DNA of 64,000 nucleotides from Massilia varians (GCF_027923905.1 NZ_AP026966.1:3535001-3599000); one strand, 5' to 3'; shown: positions 17,389-34,806, counted from the first letter of the stretch. The notes: generated by a model from the sequence alone, not told the origin. Made by a program: numbers and translations.

Positions 17389-17863
17389 ACAGCTTGAACT
17401 TGAGCTGGAACGACACCCCGCCGTACAAGCGATCCTTGTACGACGGGATGATTCCCACGTTGAGCCCGACCCGCGCGTATTCGTAGGTCAGCGTCGGAAT
17501 CGCCGCCGGGAACCAGCCACCGCCCCGCATGTTCGGATAGCCGTCGAAGGCCGCGACCGCGAGGCCCACGCGCACCGGTCCCAGCGCATACGGCTGCCAG
17601 ATCACCCCCGCGTAGTTCGACCATTGGCGGTCGCTGTTGTAGAAGCGTCCGAGCGTGGCGGCGGTGGCGCCGTTGAAGCGGTACTCGGCGCCCAGGCCCT
17701 TGTTGGCGCCGTTCAGGTCCTTGTCGCTGTCGAAGTGGGCGGTGGCAAAGCCGGTGTCGAGCCAGAACTCGCTTTTCGGCGCGGCATCGATCCTGGTGAA
17801 CAGCCCGTCGGCCCGGGCCGGCGCAGCCGCCAGCGCCAGCAGGGAAAGGAAGATGGCGCGCAT
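17384..17863 (-). CDS. small outer-membrane beta-barrel-like protein
   Basis: The 159-residue product has a signal peptide ([20 protein letters not shown], cleavage near residue 18) and a mature part rich in alternating polar/apolar strands with aromatic ends, such as FWLDTGFATAHF, GLGAEYRF, YAGVIWQPYALG and LYGGVSFQLKFKLL. The size fits an eight-stranded barrel of the PagP/PagL range, but I see no active-site motif of either and would not call it a lipid A enzyme. Its ATG overlaps the def stop (TGATG), so it is the last gene of the smc-zipA-ligA-galU-def run. The stop codon comes from the palindromic repeat, so the original C-terminus, which usually ends in Phe or Trp in such barrels, may have been altered. 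Confidence 0.7.
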   Translation of the reverse strand: MRAIFLSLLALAAAPARADGLFTRIDAAPKSEFWLDTGFATAHFDSDKDLNGANKGLGAEYRFNGATAATLGRFYNSDRQWSNYAGVIWQPYALGPVRVGLAVAAFDGYPNMRGGGWFPAAIPTLTYEYARVGLNVGIIPSYKDRLYGGVSFQLKFKLL

Positions 17864-18405
17864 CAGTCGTCGGCCTTCGGATCGAGGTCGGGGAACATCA
17901 CCTCGGTGAAGCCGAAGCGCGAAAAATCGCGGATCCGCATCGGGTACAGGATGCCATGCAGGTGGTCCACTTCGTGCTGCACCACGCGCGCATGGAAACC
18001 CTCGGCGTCGCGCACAATCGGCTTGCCGAACTGGTCGACGCCTTCATAATGCAGGCGGGTGTAGCGCGGCACGCTGCCGCGCAGGCCGGGCACCGACAGG
18101 CAGCCCTCGAAGCCCTCTTCCATCTCGTCGGACAAGGGCGTCAGGACAGGATTGATCAGCACCGTTTCCGGCACCGGCGGGGCATCCGGATAGCGCCCGT
18201 TTTTCGCAAAGCCGAAAATCACCAGCTGCAGGTTGACGCCGATCTGCGGCGCCGCTAGGCCGGCGCCATTGGCCGCGTGCATGGTCTCGAACATGTCCGC
18301 GATCAGGGCGTGCAGCGCGGGCGTATCGAACTCGCGCTCGGCCACGGGTTCGGCCACGCGCAGCAGGCGCGGGTCGCCCATGCGCAGGATCGGGCGCACG
18401 CTCAT
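17863..18405 (-). CDS. def: peptide deformylase
   Basis: The 180-residue enzyme removes the N-formyl group from nascent proteins. All three motifs are intact: GAGLAAPQ at 47-54, EGCLSVPG with metal ligand Cys102, and HEVDH with His144, Glu145 and His148. The ATG overlaps the galU stop in an ATGA arrangement, and its own stop overlaps the next ATG, so it is translated as part of a tight leftward operon. There is no fmt neighbour, unlike the usual def-fmt pair, so a second deformylase elsewhere in the genome is possible. Confidence 0.95.
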   Translation of the reverse strand: MSVRPILRMGDPRLLRVAEPVAEREFDTPALHALIADMFETMHAANGAGLAAPQIGVNLQLVIFGFAKNGRYPDAPPVPETVLINPVLTPLSDEMEEGFEGCLSVPGLRGSVPRYTRLHYEGVDQFGKPIVRDAEGFHARVVQHEVDHLHGILYPMRIRDFSRFGFTEVMFPDLDPKADD

Positions 18406-19292
18406 CGCAGCTTGTCCTCGCACAGCGCCGCCAGATGGGCGCGGAAACCGGCGGCGGTTTCCGGATGCTTCAGGCCGATCGCGGCGGTCGCTTCCAGGTA
18501 GCCGAGCTTGGAGCCGCAGTCGTAGCGCTGGCCGTCGTAGCGGTAGGCCAGCACGCGCTCGGCCTGCATCAGCGCGGCGATGCCGTCGGTCAGCTGGATC
18601 TCGCCGCCGGCGCCGGTGCCGAGGTTCTCGAGGTAGCCGAAGATCGAGCCCGACAGCACGTAGCGTCCCACCACCGCCAGCGTCGACGGCGCCACTTCCG
18701 GGGCCGGCTTCTCGACGATGTTGGATACCAGCTCCAGGTTCGGACGGTAGCTCGATGCGCTGACGATGCCGTATTGGCGCGTGTTCTCGCGCGGGACGTC
18801 CTGCACCGCCAGGATGCTGGAGCGCTCGTAGGCATACAGGTCGGTCATCTGGGCCAGCACCGGTTTCTTGCCCGGATCGGTGTCCATGAAGTCGTCGGCC
18901 AGCAGCACGGCGAAGGGCTCGTCGCCCACCACCGGGCGCGCGCACAGGACCGCATGACCCAGGCCCAGCGGCGCCGACTGGCGGATGTAGATGCAGTTGA
19001 CGTTCTTCGGGATGACCCCGCGCACCGTCTCGAGCAGGGCTTCCTTGCCGGCCGCTTCCAGCACCGATTCGAGCTCATAGGCCTTGTCGAAATGGTCCTC
19101 GATGGCGCGCTTGTTGCGGCCGGTGATGAAGACCAGTTCGGTGATGCCCGCCGCCACGGCTTCTTCGACGGCGTACTGGATCAGCGGTTTGTCCACGATC
19201 GGCAGCATCTCCTTCGGCTGGGCCTTGGTGGCGGGAAGGAAGCGGCTGCCGAGGCCGGCCACCGGGAAGACGGCTTTGCGAATCAGGCTCAT
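18402..19292 (-). CDS. galU: UTP-glucose-1-phosphate uridylyltransferase
   Basis: A 296-residue nucleotidyltransferase that makes UDP-glucose for envelope polysaccharides, trehalose and galactose metabolism. The N-terminal signature [20 protein letters not shown] (11-30) contains the nucleotide-binding GxGxR and the catalytic lysine region, followed by [13 protein letters not shown]; a [15 protein letters not shown] metal site comes near 128-138. Length is normal. It begins 15 bases after ligA with a purine-rich but weak ribosome-binding site and overlaps def by four bases. Confidence 0.95.
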   Translation of the reverse strand: MSLIRKAVFPVAGLGSRFLPATKAQPKEMLPIVDKPLIQYAVEEAVAAGITELVFITGRNKRAIEDHFDKAYELESVLEAAGKEALLETVRGVIPKNVNCIYIRQSAPLGLGHAVLCARPVVGDEPFAVLLADDFMDTDPGKKPVLAQMTDLYAYERSSILAVQDVPRENTRQYGIVSASSYRPNLELVSNIVEKPAPEVAPSTLAVVGRYVLSGSIFGYLENLGTGAGGEIQLTDGIAALMQAERVLAYRYDGQRYDCGSKLGYLEATAAIGLKHPETAAGFRAHLAALCEDKLR

Positions 19293-19307
19293 GTTTTTTT
19301 CTTTCTG

Positions 19308-22841
<3,534 letters not shown>

Positions 22842-22845
<4 letters not shown>

Positions 22846-25800
22846 GCTGCTTGTGCCTCAGTAGCGAAATTCGCGGCGGACTCCATGTCCACCGCCACGA
22901 TGCGCGATACGCCCTGCTCCTGCATCGTCACACCGATCAGTTGGTTGGCCATCTCCATCGCGATCTTGTTGTGCGAGATGAAGAGGAATTGGGTATGGTC
23001 CGACATCCGCTTCACCATGCGGCAGAAGCGTTCGGTATTGGCGTCGTCCAGCGGCGCGTCGACCTCGTCGAGCAGGCAGAACGGCGCCGGATTCAGGCGG
23101 AACATCGAGAACACCAGCGCGGTGGCGGTGAGCGCCTTCTCCCCGCCCGAGAGCAGGTGGATGGTCGCGTTCTTCTTGCCCGGCGGCTGGGCCATCACCT
23201 GCACGCCGGAATCCAGGATCTCGTCGCCGGTCATCACCAGCTTGGCCTGGCCGCCGCCGAACAGGATCGGGAACAGTTCCGAGAAGTGGGTGTTGACGCG
23301 GTCAAAGGTATCCTGCAGCAGCTCGCGGGTCTCGCGGTCGATGCGGTGGATCGCGTCTTCCAGCGTATTGATCGCTTCCTGCAAATCGTTGTTCTGCGAG
23401 TCGAGGTAGCGCTTGCGCTCGGCCGCCTGGGCCAGCTCGTCCACCGCCGCCAGGTTCACTGCCCCGAGGGCGCTGATGGCATTGGTCAGGCGCGTGACCT
23501 CGCCCTGCAGGTATTGCGGCTTCATGTCGGGCGTGAGCTTCTCAAGCAGCTCTGCTTCGACCGCGCCGGTGGTGGCCAAAGCTTCGGCGAACTGCTCCTG
23601 GTTCAGGCGCGCGGCCTGCTCCTTCAGCTGCATCTCGGTGATGCGGTCGCGCTGCGGCTGCAGACTGCGCTCGCTCCCCATGCGCATTTCTTCCAGCTGG
23701 CGAAGCTGCTGGGTGATCTGGTCGAGTTCGTGTCGGGCGTCGGCCAGCGCGCGTTCCTGCGTGCTGCGCCGGTCCAGCAGCTCCTGCAGGCCTTCGTGGG
23801 CGGCGCCGGACTCCAGCGCTTCCAGTTCCAGCCGGCCCGCGCCCAGGCTGGCCGCTACCTGCTCGGCCTGTTGGGTGGCGGTGGCGATATTGCGGCGCAG
23901 TTCCTCGATCTTGCTGCGCTGCGAACGCTCGGCGAACTGGGCTTCCTGGGCGCCGCGCTCCAGGTCGCGCAGTTTCTGGCGCGCGTCCGCGAGATGCTGC
24001 TCCTTTTCCATGAAGACGGTCTGGCCGTCCTCGTGGCTGCCCTGCAGTTCGGCCAATTCCATGTCGAGCTGCTCGAATTCCTGCTCTGCCTCCGCAGCCG
24101 CTTGCCGCTGCTCGGCCTCCTGGGCTGCAATCTCCGACAGGTCGGCGGCGATCTGGCCGCTGCGCTGGTTGAAGCGGGCTTCGACCTCGCCCTGCTTGAG
24201 CACCTCGATCTGCAGCGCATGCACCTCGCGCGTCAGGCTGCCCGAGCGCTGGCGCGCGTCCTGCAGGCGCCTGGCCAGGTCGCTGGCGGCGGCGTCGGCG
24301 CGGGTGGCGCGGCTCTTCGCTTCGTCCAGCAGCAGGGCCTGGGCGCGCAGTTGCTTGCCGATGTTCTCGATCTCGTGCTGGCGCGCCAGCATGCCGTCCT
24401 GCTCCGCATCCGGCGCGTGGAAACGCACGGAAGATGCCGTGACCAGGTGGCCCTGGCGCGTCACGAACGCGCCGCCGGCCGGCAGGCGGCCCCGTTCGGC
24501 GAAGGCCTCGGCGGCGTCCTGGGCCACGTAGACGTGGTGCAGCCAGTCGTTCAGGACCCCGCGCAGGCCGGGGTCGTTCAGACGCAGCAGGCTGGCAAAG
24601 GGCTTCAGGCCGGGCGTATCGACCAGGGTAGCCGCGGCCGGCGCGGGCGCGAACAGGGCCAGGCGGGCCGGCGGGGCGTCGCTGAAGAAGGCCTTGGCCC
24701 AGTCCAGGTTCGACACTTCCAGCGCGCCGGAACGCTCGCGCAGCACGGCTTCGAGCGCCGTTTCCCAGCCTTCCTCGATGTCGAGCTTCTGCCACAGGCG
24801 CGGCAGGCTGGCGAGTTCATGCTTTTCCAGCCAGGGCTGGACCTTGCCCTGGGTTTGCACCCGGTCCTGCACCTGGCGCAGCGCGGCCAGGCGCGCTTCC
24901 AGCTGGGCCGTCGCACTGGACTCCTGCTGGACCTGCGCGTGGGCGTCCTTGCGCTCCTGCTCGACCGCGTCCTGGCGACCCGATGCCTCTTCCAGCAGCA
25001 TGGTCTGCTCTTCCAGCGCCAGCTGCTTTTCTTCCAGTTGCAGGCGCAGGTTGTCGAGGGTGGCGCTGTCCGGCAGGTTCAGGCCGTTGCGCTCCTGCTG
25101 CAGGCGTTCGCGCCGCGCCGCCAGGCTAGTGAGGATGTTGGCGGCGTTGCGCTGGTGGGCGCTGGCCAGTTCGATGCGCTGCTGCACCTGCATGATGCGC
25201 GCGCGCGATTCGCCGGCAGCCTCCTGGGCCTGACGCCAGGCGGCTTCCAGTTCCGGCATCCGCTCGCCATGGCTTTCCACCGCGATCTGGGCGCCCTCGG
25301 CGCGCGCGCCGAGTTCTTCCAGGGTGATCTCGGCCTCGCCCAATTGTTCTTCGTACTCCTGGCGCTGCGCCAGCCAGCCGTCGCGCTGCGCGGCAAGCGT
25401 CCCGAGCTGGTTCTGCAGCCGGGTGCGCGACTCGACCACGAACTTGATCTGGGCCTCCAGGCTGCCGATTTCGGCATTGGTCTTGTACAGGTCGCCCTGC
25501 GCCGTGTGCAGGCGATCGCCGATGGAAAAATGCGCCTGGCGCATGTTTTCCAGCTCCAGCTCGACGTTGCGCAGCTTGGCGGTCTGGGCTTCCAGGGCGG
25601 TCTGCGCCTCTTCCACCTCGCGAAAATAACGGAGCTGCTCGGCCTTGGCTTCGTTCTTGCGCAGCAGCCAGAGCAGCTTCTGCTTTTCTTCCTGGTCGGC
25701 CTGGAGCTGGTGGAAGCGGTTGGCGACCGCCGCCTGGGCTTCCAGCTTTTCCAGGTTGGCGTTCAGTTCGCGCAGGATGTCCTCGACGCGCAGCAGGTTC

Positions 25801-26366
25801 TCGCGCGTGTCCGACAGCCGGTTCTCGGTCTCGCGCCGGCGTTCCTTGTACTTGGACACGCCGGCGGCCTCCTCGAGGAAGACGCGCAGCTCTTCCGGGC
25901 GCGACTCGATGATGCGGGCGATCATGCCCTGGCCGATGATGGCGTAGGCGCGCGGCCCCAGGCCGGTGCCGAGGAAGATGTCCTGGATGTCGCGCCGGCG
26001 CACCGGCTGGCCGTTGATATAGTAGGTGGAGGTGCCGTCGCGCGTGAGGGTGCGCTTGACCGCGATCTCGGCATATTGCCCCCACTGCCCCGCCGCCTTG
26101 CCCGCGCTGTTGTCGAACACCAGTTCGACCGAGGCGCGCCCGGCCGGCTTGCGGTAGGTGGAGCCGTTGAAGATCACGTCCTGCATCGACTCGCCGCGCA
26201 GCTCGGACGCCTTGGATTCGCCCAGCACCCAGCGTACGGCATCGATGATGTTCGACTTGCCGCAGCCGTTCGGGCCGACCACGCCGACAAGCTGGCCGGG
26301 CACCTGGAAATTGGTGGGATCGACGAAAGACTTAAATCCCGACAATTTGATGGATGAAAGGCGCAC
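22842..26366 (-). CDS. smc: chromosome segregation protein SMC
   Basis: A 1174-residue condensin ATPase that organises and segregates the chromosome. The N-terminal head has Walker A GPNGCGKS at 31-38; two long coiled-coil arms flank a hinge around residues 520-680; the C-terminal head has the signature LSGGE at 1072-1076 and Walker B with DEVDAPLDD at 1100-1108. The start is a GTG at 26366 giving VRLSSIKLSGFKSF at the N-terminus, as in other SMCs; an in-frame upstream ATG would add 50 unrelated residues. ScpA and ScpB are not in the window. It heads the smc-zipA-ligA-galU-def run; 118 non-coding bases separate it from the DUF1631 gene. Confidence 0.95.
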
Positions 26367-26484
26367 GTTGCTTCGGCTAGGGTTGGAGTCGTCAAAGACC
26401 CAATCATACCATCTGTTGATTGCTTTTCGGCCAAGAAGAAGTCTTGCGAGCCCTGCAATTTTCCAGCGAAAAGCCGGATCGGAT

Positions 26485-28758
26485 TCAGCCGGCCCCGGTG
26501 GTCGCCGCCGGCTCACGCGCCGGATCGTTCATGGCGCCCTGCCCGACCGCCTCGCCCAGTACCCGCCCGACCACCCCCTCGGCTGCCAGCACCCGGATGC
26601 TGCCGGTCCGGAAAGCCTTGGCCAGGCGCTCGGCCGGCAGCGAGAAGGCTTCCTGGCGGTTGGCGCTGGAGAAGATGAAGAGCGTGCGCAGCGGACTGAC
26701 CCAGGCCAGCCGGACCTTGCGCACGCCGAGCGCGCCCTTGAACTCGACCCGCATGCCGCGCTCCAGGCTGGCCAGGTCCGCGCCGGCCGGATCGGGCGGG
26801 CTGTCCGGTGCGGCGGCGTCGGCCTGCTCCTGGGCGATGCGGCGCAGCGCGTCCTGCTGGGCGGCTTCCACCGCCAGCTCCAGCTGGCGCTCCGGCGACA
26901 GTTCGATCGGGGCGCGCACAATGGTGGCATGGCAGTCGGCCAGGGCGGCGAAGAACTGCAGGCGCTCGGCATCCTGCCAGCCGGTGGCATCGAGCCACTT
27001 GTTGAGCGTGGTGAGCAGACCCGGCAGGCGCTTGATGAGCGCCTTGCGCTGTTCCTGGCTCACCTTGGGCTTGACGCTCCAGATCAGGTCGTCCATGGCG
27101 CGGGTGGCATTGTCGACCGCGCCGGGCTTGGCGTCCTCGATGCTGTAGGCCAGCGCCAGGACCGGGGTCCAGCGCTGCTCCAGGAAGGTGCCGACCAGCG
27201 CCACCACCTGCTCGCCGGCCAGGCGCAGCGACACCGCCCGTTGTGCGGAACGCTGGCTGGCCGCCTGTTTTTCCTGGCGCGTCGCCTGGGCGATCGGGCC
27301 GGCCATCGCGGCCTCGTCCTGCCGTGCGCGCTCGGCGATGCTGGCCTCCAGGTCCGCCACCGCGGCGGCGAAGGCTTCGGGCCGCGCCTCGCGGCGCAGC
27401 TTGTCGACGCCGCGCTGCATCGCGCGGTAGACCGGGTCGTCCGGGCCGGCGGGCCGCTCCCAGCCGGCGTTCGACAGCAGGTCGAGCATGCGCCGCGCCG
27501 GGTGCGCGTCTTCGAAGAAGAAGCTGCGGTCCTTCAACGCGGCCTTCAGCACCGGCACCTGCAGGAAGGCGATCAGCTCGCGCGTCTCCTGCGGGATCGA
27601 TTCGTCCAGCAGGACGGTCTCGAAGATGCGCGACAGCAGGTCGAGCGTGGTCTCGTCGCCGCGCGACAGGCTGCCGCGCGGCAGGCTCTGTTTCAAGCGC
27701 GGCAGGTAGAAGACCTCATGCGCGGCGGCGGCCGGCGGCGCCTGGAAACCGGGACCGGGCGCGGCGCCGGCCAGCTGTTCCAGCACCTCGGCCAGCGGCG
27801 TCGGGAGCGGCGCCGCCGTACCCGCGCCAGCGCCGGCGGCGGCCACAGGCGCAGCGCCCGGCGGCACGGCGGCGCCAAAGCCGGCAGCCGCGCTCGGGCG
27901 CCAGCTGCCGCTGCGCTGCGGCAGATCGGGAATCAGGGGGATGTCGAGCCCGGCGCCGGCAGCCGCTTCGGCCGCACCGAACAGCTGGCGCAACTGCTGC
28001 GCCACGGCCGCGTCGCGGCGCGCCCGCGCGGCCCTGGCGGCGGCGCTGTCGTCGGTCTTGGCGAAACGCTCTTCACGCATGCGCGCCGGCTTGAGCCGGT
28101 CGCCCAGCGCCTCGAGGATGGGCTTGAGGTCGAACACGATCCCGGCGCGCAGCAGCGGCACGATCAGCCCGTGCGCGGCCTCGTCGGGCTCGAACTCGCA
28201 CCAGGCTTCCTGCAGCGCGCGCAGGAAGACTTCGGGACGGAAGGGATTGTGGCTGGCGCGCACCAGTTCGCGCCCGAGCAGCAGCCCCAGGCGCACGCCG
28301 AGGCTGGCCAGGGGTTCGAACTGCTGGATGTCGAAGGGCCGGCTGATCGCGGCGAAGGCCAGCTGGCTGTCCATTTCCTCCATCGGCACCAGGCTCAGCG
28401 TCAAGGGCGCGGGCGCGGCCGCCTCTCTTGCGGGCGCCAGCAGGGCCGCCTCCTTGCGCAGGGCCCGTTCGATCGCGGTCGAGGCCAGGTGCACGAAGGC
28501 ATAGGGGTTCTCCTGCAGCAGATTGCCGGAGCGGATCCGGCGTCCCGCCAGCTGCGGATCGTTGCCGGCGCTGGTCATGTCCAGCAAGGCGGCCGTCATG
28601 CGCTTGACCATGTCCGGCAAGCCGTCGGCAGCCCGCCCGGCCGCGATGGCGACGAGCTCGTCCAATGTCGCCTGCTGCGCGCTGGCGGCTTTGCGGAGGG
28701 CGGGTGTCTGGACGGTATTCACGGCCTGGCAAGGTGGACGGGGGATCGATGATCCCAT
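26485..28758 (-). CDS. DUF1631 family protein
   Basis: The 757-residue cytoplasmic protein belongs to DUF1631, a family of beta- and gammaproteobacteria without an assigned activity. It is largely helical with an Ala/Pro/Gly-rich low-complexity linker around 280-345. Near the C-terminus a block beginning RGMRVEFKGALGVRKVRLAW (about 665-684) resembles a small beta domain in the style of PilZ, which could bind a cyclic dinucleotide, but the canonical RxxxR pattern is not evident. It lacks a signal peptide and membrane helices. The ATG at 28758 has no good ribosome-binding site; a GTG at codon 13 is an alternative. Same direction as smc downstream. Confidence 0.8.
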   Translation of the reverse strand: MGSSIPRPPCQAVNTVQTPALRKAASAQQATLDELVAIAAGRAADGLPDMVKRMTAALLDMTSAGNDPQLAGRRIRSGNLLQENPYAFVHLASTAIERALRKEAALLAPAREAAAPAPLTLSLVPMEEMDSQLAFAAISRPFDIQQFEPLASLGVRLGLLLGRELVRASHNPFRPEVFLRALQEAWCEFEPDEAAHGLIVPLLRAGIVFDLKPILEALGDRLKPARMREERFAKTDDSAAARAARARRDAAVAQQLRQLFGAAEAAAGAGLDIPLIPDLPQRSGSWRPSAAAGFGAAVPPGAAPVAAAGAGAGTAAPLPTPLAEVLEQLAGAAPGPGFQAPPAAAAHEVFYLPRLKQSLPRGSLSRGDETTLDLLSRIFETVLLDESIPQETRELIAFLQVPVLKAALKDRSFFFEDAHPARRMLDLLSNAGWERPAGPDDPVYRAMQRGVDKLRREARPEAFAAAVADLEASIAERARQDEAAMAGPIAQATRQEKQAASQRSAQRAVSLRLAGEQVVALVGTFLEQRWTPVLALAYSIEDAKPGAVDNATRAMDDLIWSVKPKVSQEQRKALIKRLPGLLTTLNKWLDATGWQDAERLQFFAALADCHATIVRAPIELSPERQLELAVEAAQQDALRRIAQEQADAAAPDSPPDPAGADLASLERGMRVEFKGALGVRKVRLAWVSPLRTLFIFSSANRQEAFSLPAERLAKAFRTGSIRVLAAEGVVGRVLGEAVGQGAMNDPAREPAATTGAG

Positions 28759-28858
28759 TGTGCCACAATATTTCTACATGGCAATAGCAAAAGATGTCAG
28801 GTGCTTGATGCAGGCGGCGCCTGCGCCGGTTTATGCCTCGCGTGGCAGAAATAATGCC

Positions 28859-28886
28859 TTGAGAACGTCGGCGCCTGTCCTACACT
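28859..28886 (+). promoter_or_regulatory. candidate sigma-70-type promoter of the KGG stress gene
   Basis: TTGAGA (28859-28864) and TACACT (28881-28886) are separated by 16 bases, in the only intergenic region between the leftward DUF1631 gene and the rightward KGG gene. It would give a leader of about 120 bases. Stress-sigma control is plausible for this protein family but cannot be read from the sequence. Confidence 0.4.
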
Positions 28887-29012
28887 GGATCACGCGGTGG
28901 TCCGATACCGATTCATCAATACCAATCGCATGATGGCTCGACCGGAAACGCTGCGGCAACCATCCACAGCTCGGCACGCAGGACATTTTTCCCACATTGA
29001 AAGGAAATGATC

Positions 29013-29204
29013 ATGGCCCAAGGTAAATCGAAGCAAGGCGGCAGCTCCCAGCAGCACGCCGAAGCAGGCCGCCAGGGCGGCAGCAAGCAGTCGGGTTCCG
29101 GCTCGGGCTCGCGCTCGGGCGGCAGCGGCGGCACCCGCGGCGGCACCCCGGAGCAGCATGCCGAAGCCGGCCGTCAGAGCCACAAGAACGACAAGAACCG
29201 CTGA
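29013..29204 (+). CDS. KGG-repeat (YciG/Con-10-like) general stress protein
   Basis: A 63-residue, highly hydrophilic, glycine/serine-rich protein with two copies of the family repeat: QQHAEAGRQGGSK (13-25) and EQHAEAGRQSHKN (47-59), separated by a GSGSGSRSGGSGG linker. Such KGG proteins accumulate under desiccation, stationary-phase or general stress in bacteria and are probably unfolded alone. An in-frame ATG lies two codons earlier at 29007, but the AAGGA ribosome-binding site (29001-29005) is correctly spaced only for 29013. The gene stands alone and ends at a strong terminator. Confidence 0.88.
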   Translation: MAQGKSKQGGSSQQHAEAGRQGGSKQSGSGSGSRSGGSGGTRGGTPEQHAEAGRQSHKNDKNR

Positions 29205-29246
29205 TCGCGCGGCAGGCCCGGCCTGCCCACGACCAGCATTGTCGCC

Positions 29247-29276
29247 AGCCCGTCGCAGACGCGATGGGCTTTTTTT
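29247..29276 (+). terminator. intrinsic terminator of the KGG gene
   Basis: AGCCCGTCGC (29247-29256), loop AGAC, GCGATGGGCT (29261-29270): a ten-base-pair stem with one G-T pair, followed by six Ts. It lies between the KGG gene and the convergent ClpP-like gene. Confidence 0.85.
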
Positions 29277-29280
29277 GGTC

Positions 29281-29841
29281 TCAAATATTGCGCAGCATGC
29301 CGCCCTTGGGCGGCCGGAAGTCGCGGATGTCGTTGACCAGCCCCGCGGTCTTGGCGTCGCGCGAGTTCAGGTGCAGGTCGGAGTACTGGTGGATGGCCCA
29401 CTGTTCCGGCGTCAGCTCGATGCATTTGCGCAGGATCGACTCGGTGCGGGCATCGTCGGCGCGCAGGCCTTCGACGATGATGTTCAGCGCGTCCGGCCGT
29501 GAACCGGGCGAGGCCGTCGCGTGCGACTTGTGCACCATGAAGCGCGCCGTCTCGCTGCAATAGCGCTCGTCCCCGGACAGGTAGAGGATGACCGCGATCG
29601 AGGCCACCGCCCCGCCGTTGTACATGACGAACTTGATGGGCGAATTCGCCAGGAAGTTGTACAGGCACAGGCCGTCGCTGACGTAGCCGCCGTTCGACTG
29701 CACCAGCACGTGGGCCGTTTCGATGCCATCTTCGGTCATCATCGACACCGCTTCGAACACGCGGTGCACCATGTCGCTGTTGACGTCGCCCGACAGCGTG
29801 AACCAGGCCTCCTTGACCTTTTGTGCTTTGTCTTCGCTCAT
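29281..29841 (-). CDS. ClpP/crotonase-fold serine protease-like protein
   Basis: The 186-residue cytoplasmic protein has the ClpP fold pattern: a glycine-rich oxyanion strand (VQSNGGYVSDG at 47-57), nucleophile Ser81 in GGAVASIAVIL, His104 in ARFMVHKSH and Asp162 in NSRDAKTAGL as a plausible triad. It lacks the clpX neighbour and the typical ClpP N-terminus, and belongs to the group annotated as ATP-dependent Clp protease proteolytic subunit-related. Function is unknown; some of these oligomers act without an unfoldase. I chose the ATG at 29841, preceded by GGGAAAAACT, over an upstream in-frame one at 29886. It is divergent from the glycine-cleavage operon. Confidence 0.82.
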   Translation of the reverse strand: MSEDKAQKVKEAWFTLSGDVNSDMVHRVFEAVSMMTEDGIETAHVLVQSNGGYVSDGLCLYNFLANSPIKFVMYNGGAVASIAVILYLSGDERYCSETARFMVHKSHATASPGSRPDALNIIVEGLRADDARTESILRKCIELTPEQWAIHQYSDLHLNSRDAKTAGLVNDIRDFRPPKGGMLRNI

Positions 29842-29976
29842 AGTTTTTCCCACTGCAAAGTGTGTAAGATAAGTGTAGCAAAACACGCCCCGCGGGACCG
29901 GTCATGGCGTGCACCAATAGTGCGCGGCAATTCTTTTTGGCAAGCGCCAACTCCCCCTGTCGAGGCCCCTCCTCGG

Positions 29977-30005
29977 TTGACACCGAATCAATGCTGGCAT
30001 ATCCT
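29977..30005 (+). promoter_or_regulatory. sigma-70 promoter of the gcv operon
   Basis: A consensus TTGACA (29977-29982), a 17-base spacer and TATCCT (30000-30005). Transcription would begin near 30012, exactly where the first glycine aptamer begins, which makes the assignment strong. Confidence 0.8.
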
Positions 30006-30012
30006 CCACAGT

Positions 30013-30207
30013 CTTGACCGGGAGAGCGCAGGAGCACCTGCCGCCGAAGGGGCACTACCCACAAACTCTCAGGCAAAAGGACTGGTCAAGGGGCGGCAGC
30101 GCAAGGCGCGGCCGGCTCACACTCTGGAGAGCGGCCCCGCCGACACGGGGCCCACCGAAGGGGCAGGCGGCGCATGCCGCTATCTCTCAGGTACCAAGGA
30201 CAGAGGG
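30013..30207 (+). promoter_or_regulatory. tandem glycine riboswitch upstream of gcvT
   Basis: Two glycine aptamers are visible. Aptamer I (30013-30090) closes with a perfect seven-base P1 (CTTGACC with GGTCAAG) and contains GGGAGAGC, CCGAAGGGGCA and ACTCTCAGGCAAAAGGAC, the conserved core. Aptamer II (about 30120-30207) closes with CTCTG/CAGAG and contains GGAGAGC, CACCGAAGGGGCAGG and ATCTCTCAGGTACCAAGGACAG. The linker between P1 helices is 29 bases (30091-30119). A GCACCC-GCAC-GGGTGC hairpin (30215-30230) lies between aptamer II and the gcvT ribosome-binding site GAGGA at 30251, and may belong to the expression platform, acting on translation rather than termination since no U-run follows. 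High glycine should switch the operon on. Confidence 0.95.
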
Positions 30208-30259
30208 GATACAGGCACCCGCACGGGTGCGCGCCCCCTATTTACTGCCCGAGGATTCC

Positions 30260-31378
<1,119 letters not shown>

Positions 31379-31437
31379 CCCAAAAAAAACCAACAACAAG
31401 CTTTATACTACCGCCTCACCCTCTACTGGAGCCTTAT

Positions 31438-31818
31438 ATGAACATCCCAACCGACCTGAAATACACCGAGTCCCACGAGTGGGTGCGCCGCGAGGCCGAC
31501 GGCACCCTGACCGTCGGCATCACCGAATACGCGCAGGACGCACTGGGCGACATCGTGTTCGTCGAACTGCCGCAGGTCGGCAAGGCATTCACCGCCGGCG
31601 ACGACGCCGCGGTGGTCGAGTCGGTCAAGGCCGCCAGCGACATCTACGCCCCGGTCTCGGGCACCGTCACCGCCGTCAACCAGTCGGTCGCCGACGCTCC
31701 CGATTCGATCAACCAGGACGCCTTCGGCGCCTGGCTGTTCAAGCTGGCCCCAAGCGACGCCGGCGCGGTCGACAAGCTGCTCGATGCCGACGCCTACGGC
31801 AAGACCACCGGCAACTGA
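31438..31818 (+). CDS. gcvH: glycine cleavage system H protein (lipoyl carrier)
   Basis: The 126-residue shuttle protein carries the lipoyl arm between the P, T and L proteins. The lipoylated residue is Lys64 in [13 protein letters not shown], and the flanking [12 protein letters not shown] is typical. The ATG at 31438 has GGAG at 31428-31431. A strong hairpin with a T-rich tail follows the stop by nine bases, before gcvP, which may make gcvT and gcvH more abundant than gcvP. Confidence 0.97.
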   Translation: MNIPTDLKYTESHEWVRREADGTLTVGITEYAQDALGDIVFVELPQVGKAFTAGDDAAVVESVKAASDIYAPVSGTVTAVNQSVADAPDSINQDAFGAWLFKLAPSDAGAVDKLLDADAYGKTTGN

Positions 31819-31826
31819 TCTTTGAC

Positions 31827-31856
31827 GGGTGCGCTGTCCAGCGCACCCTGTTGTTT
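31827..31856 (+). terminator. intrinsic-terminator-like hairpin between gcvH and gcvP
   Basis: GGGTGCGCT (31827-31835), loop GTCC, AGCGCACCC (31840-31848) form nine perfect pairs, followed by TGTTGTTTT. The U-tract is interrupted, so partial read-through into gcvP is likely. No promoter for gcvP was evident in the 70 bases that remain. Confidence 0.7.
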
Positions 31857-31918
31857 TGCGGTTCCGCCCCGATCTGGCGGCTTCCCTCCTGATTTCCTCC
31901 AGCTCTCCTGAATTGACC

Positions 31919-34798
<2,880 letters not shown>

Positions 34799-34806
34799 AC
34801 GCTGAC

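Noticed and set aside
17384..17863. Calling the small barrel protein PagL or PagP.
   Set aside because: No PagL His-Ser pair motif or PagP active-site residues could be found; only size, signal peptide and strand pattern fit.
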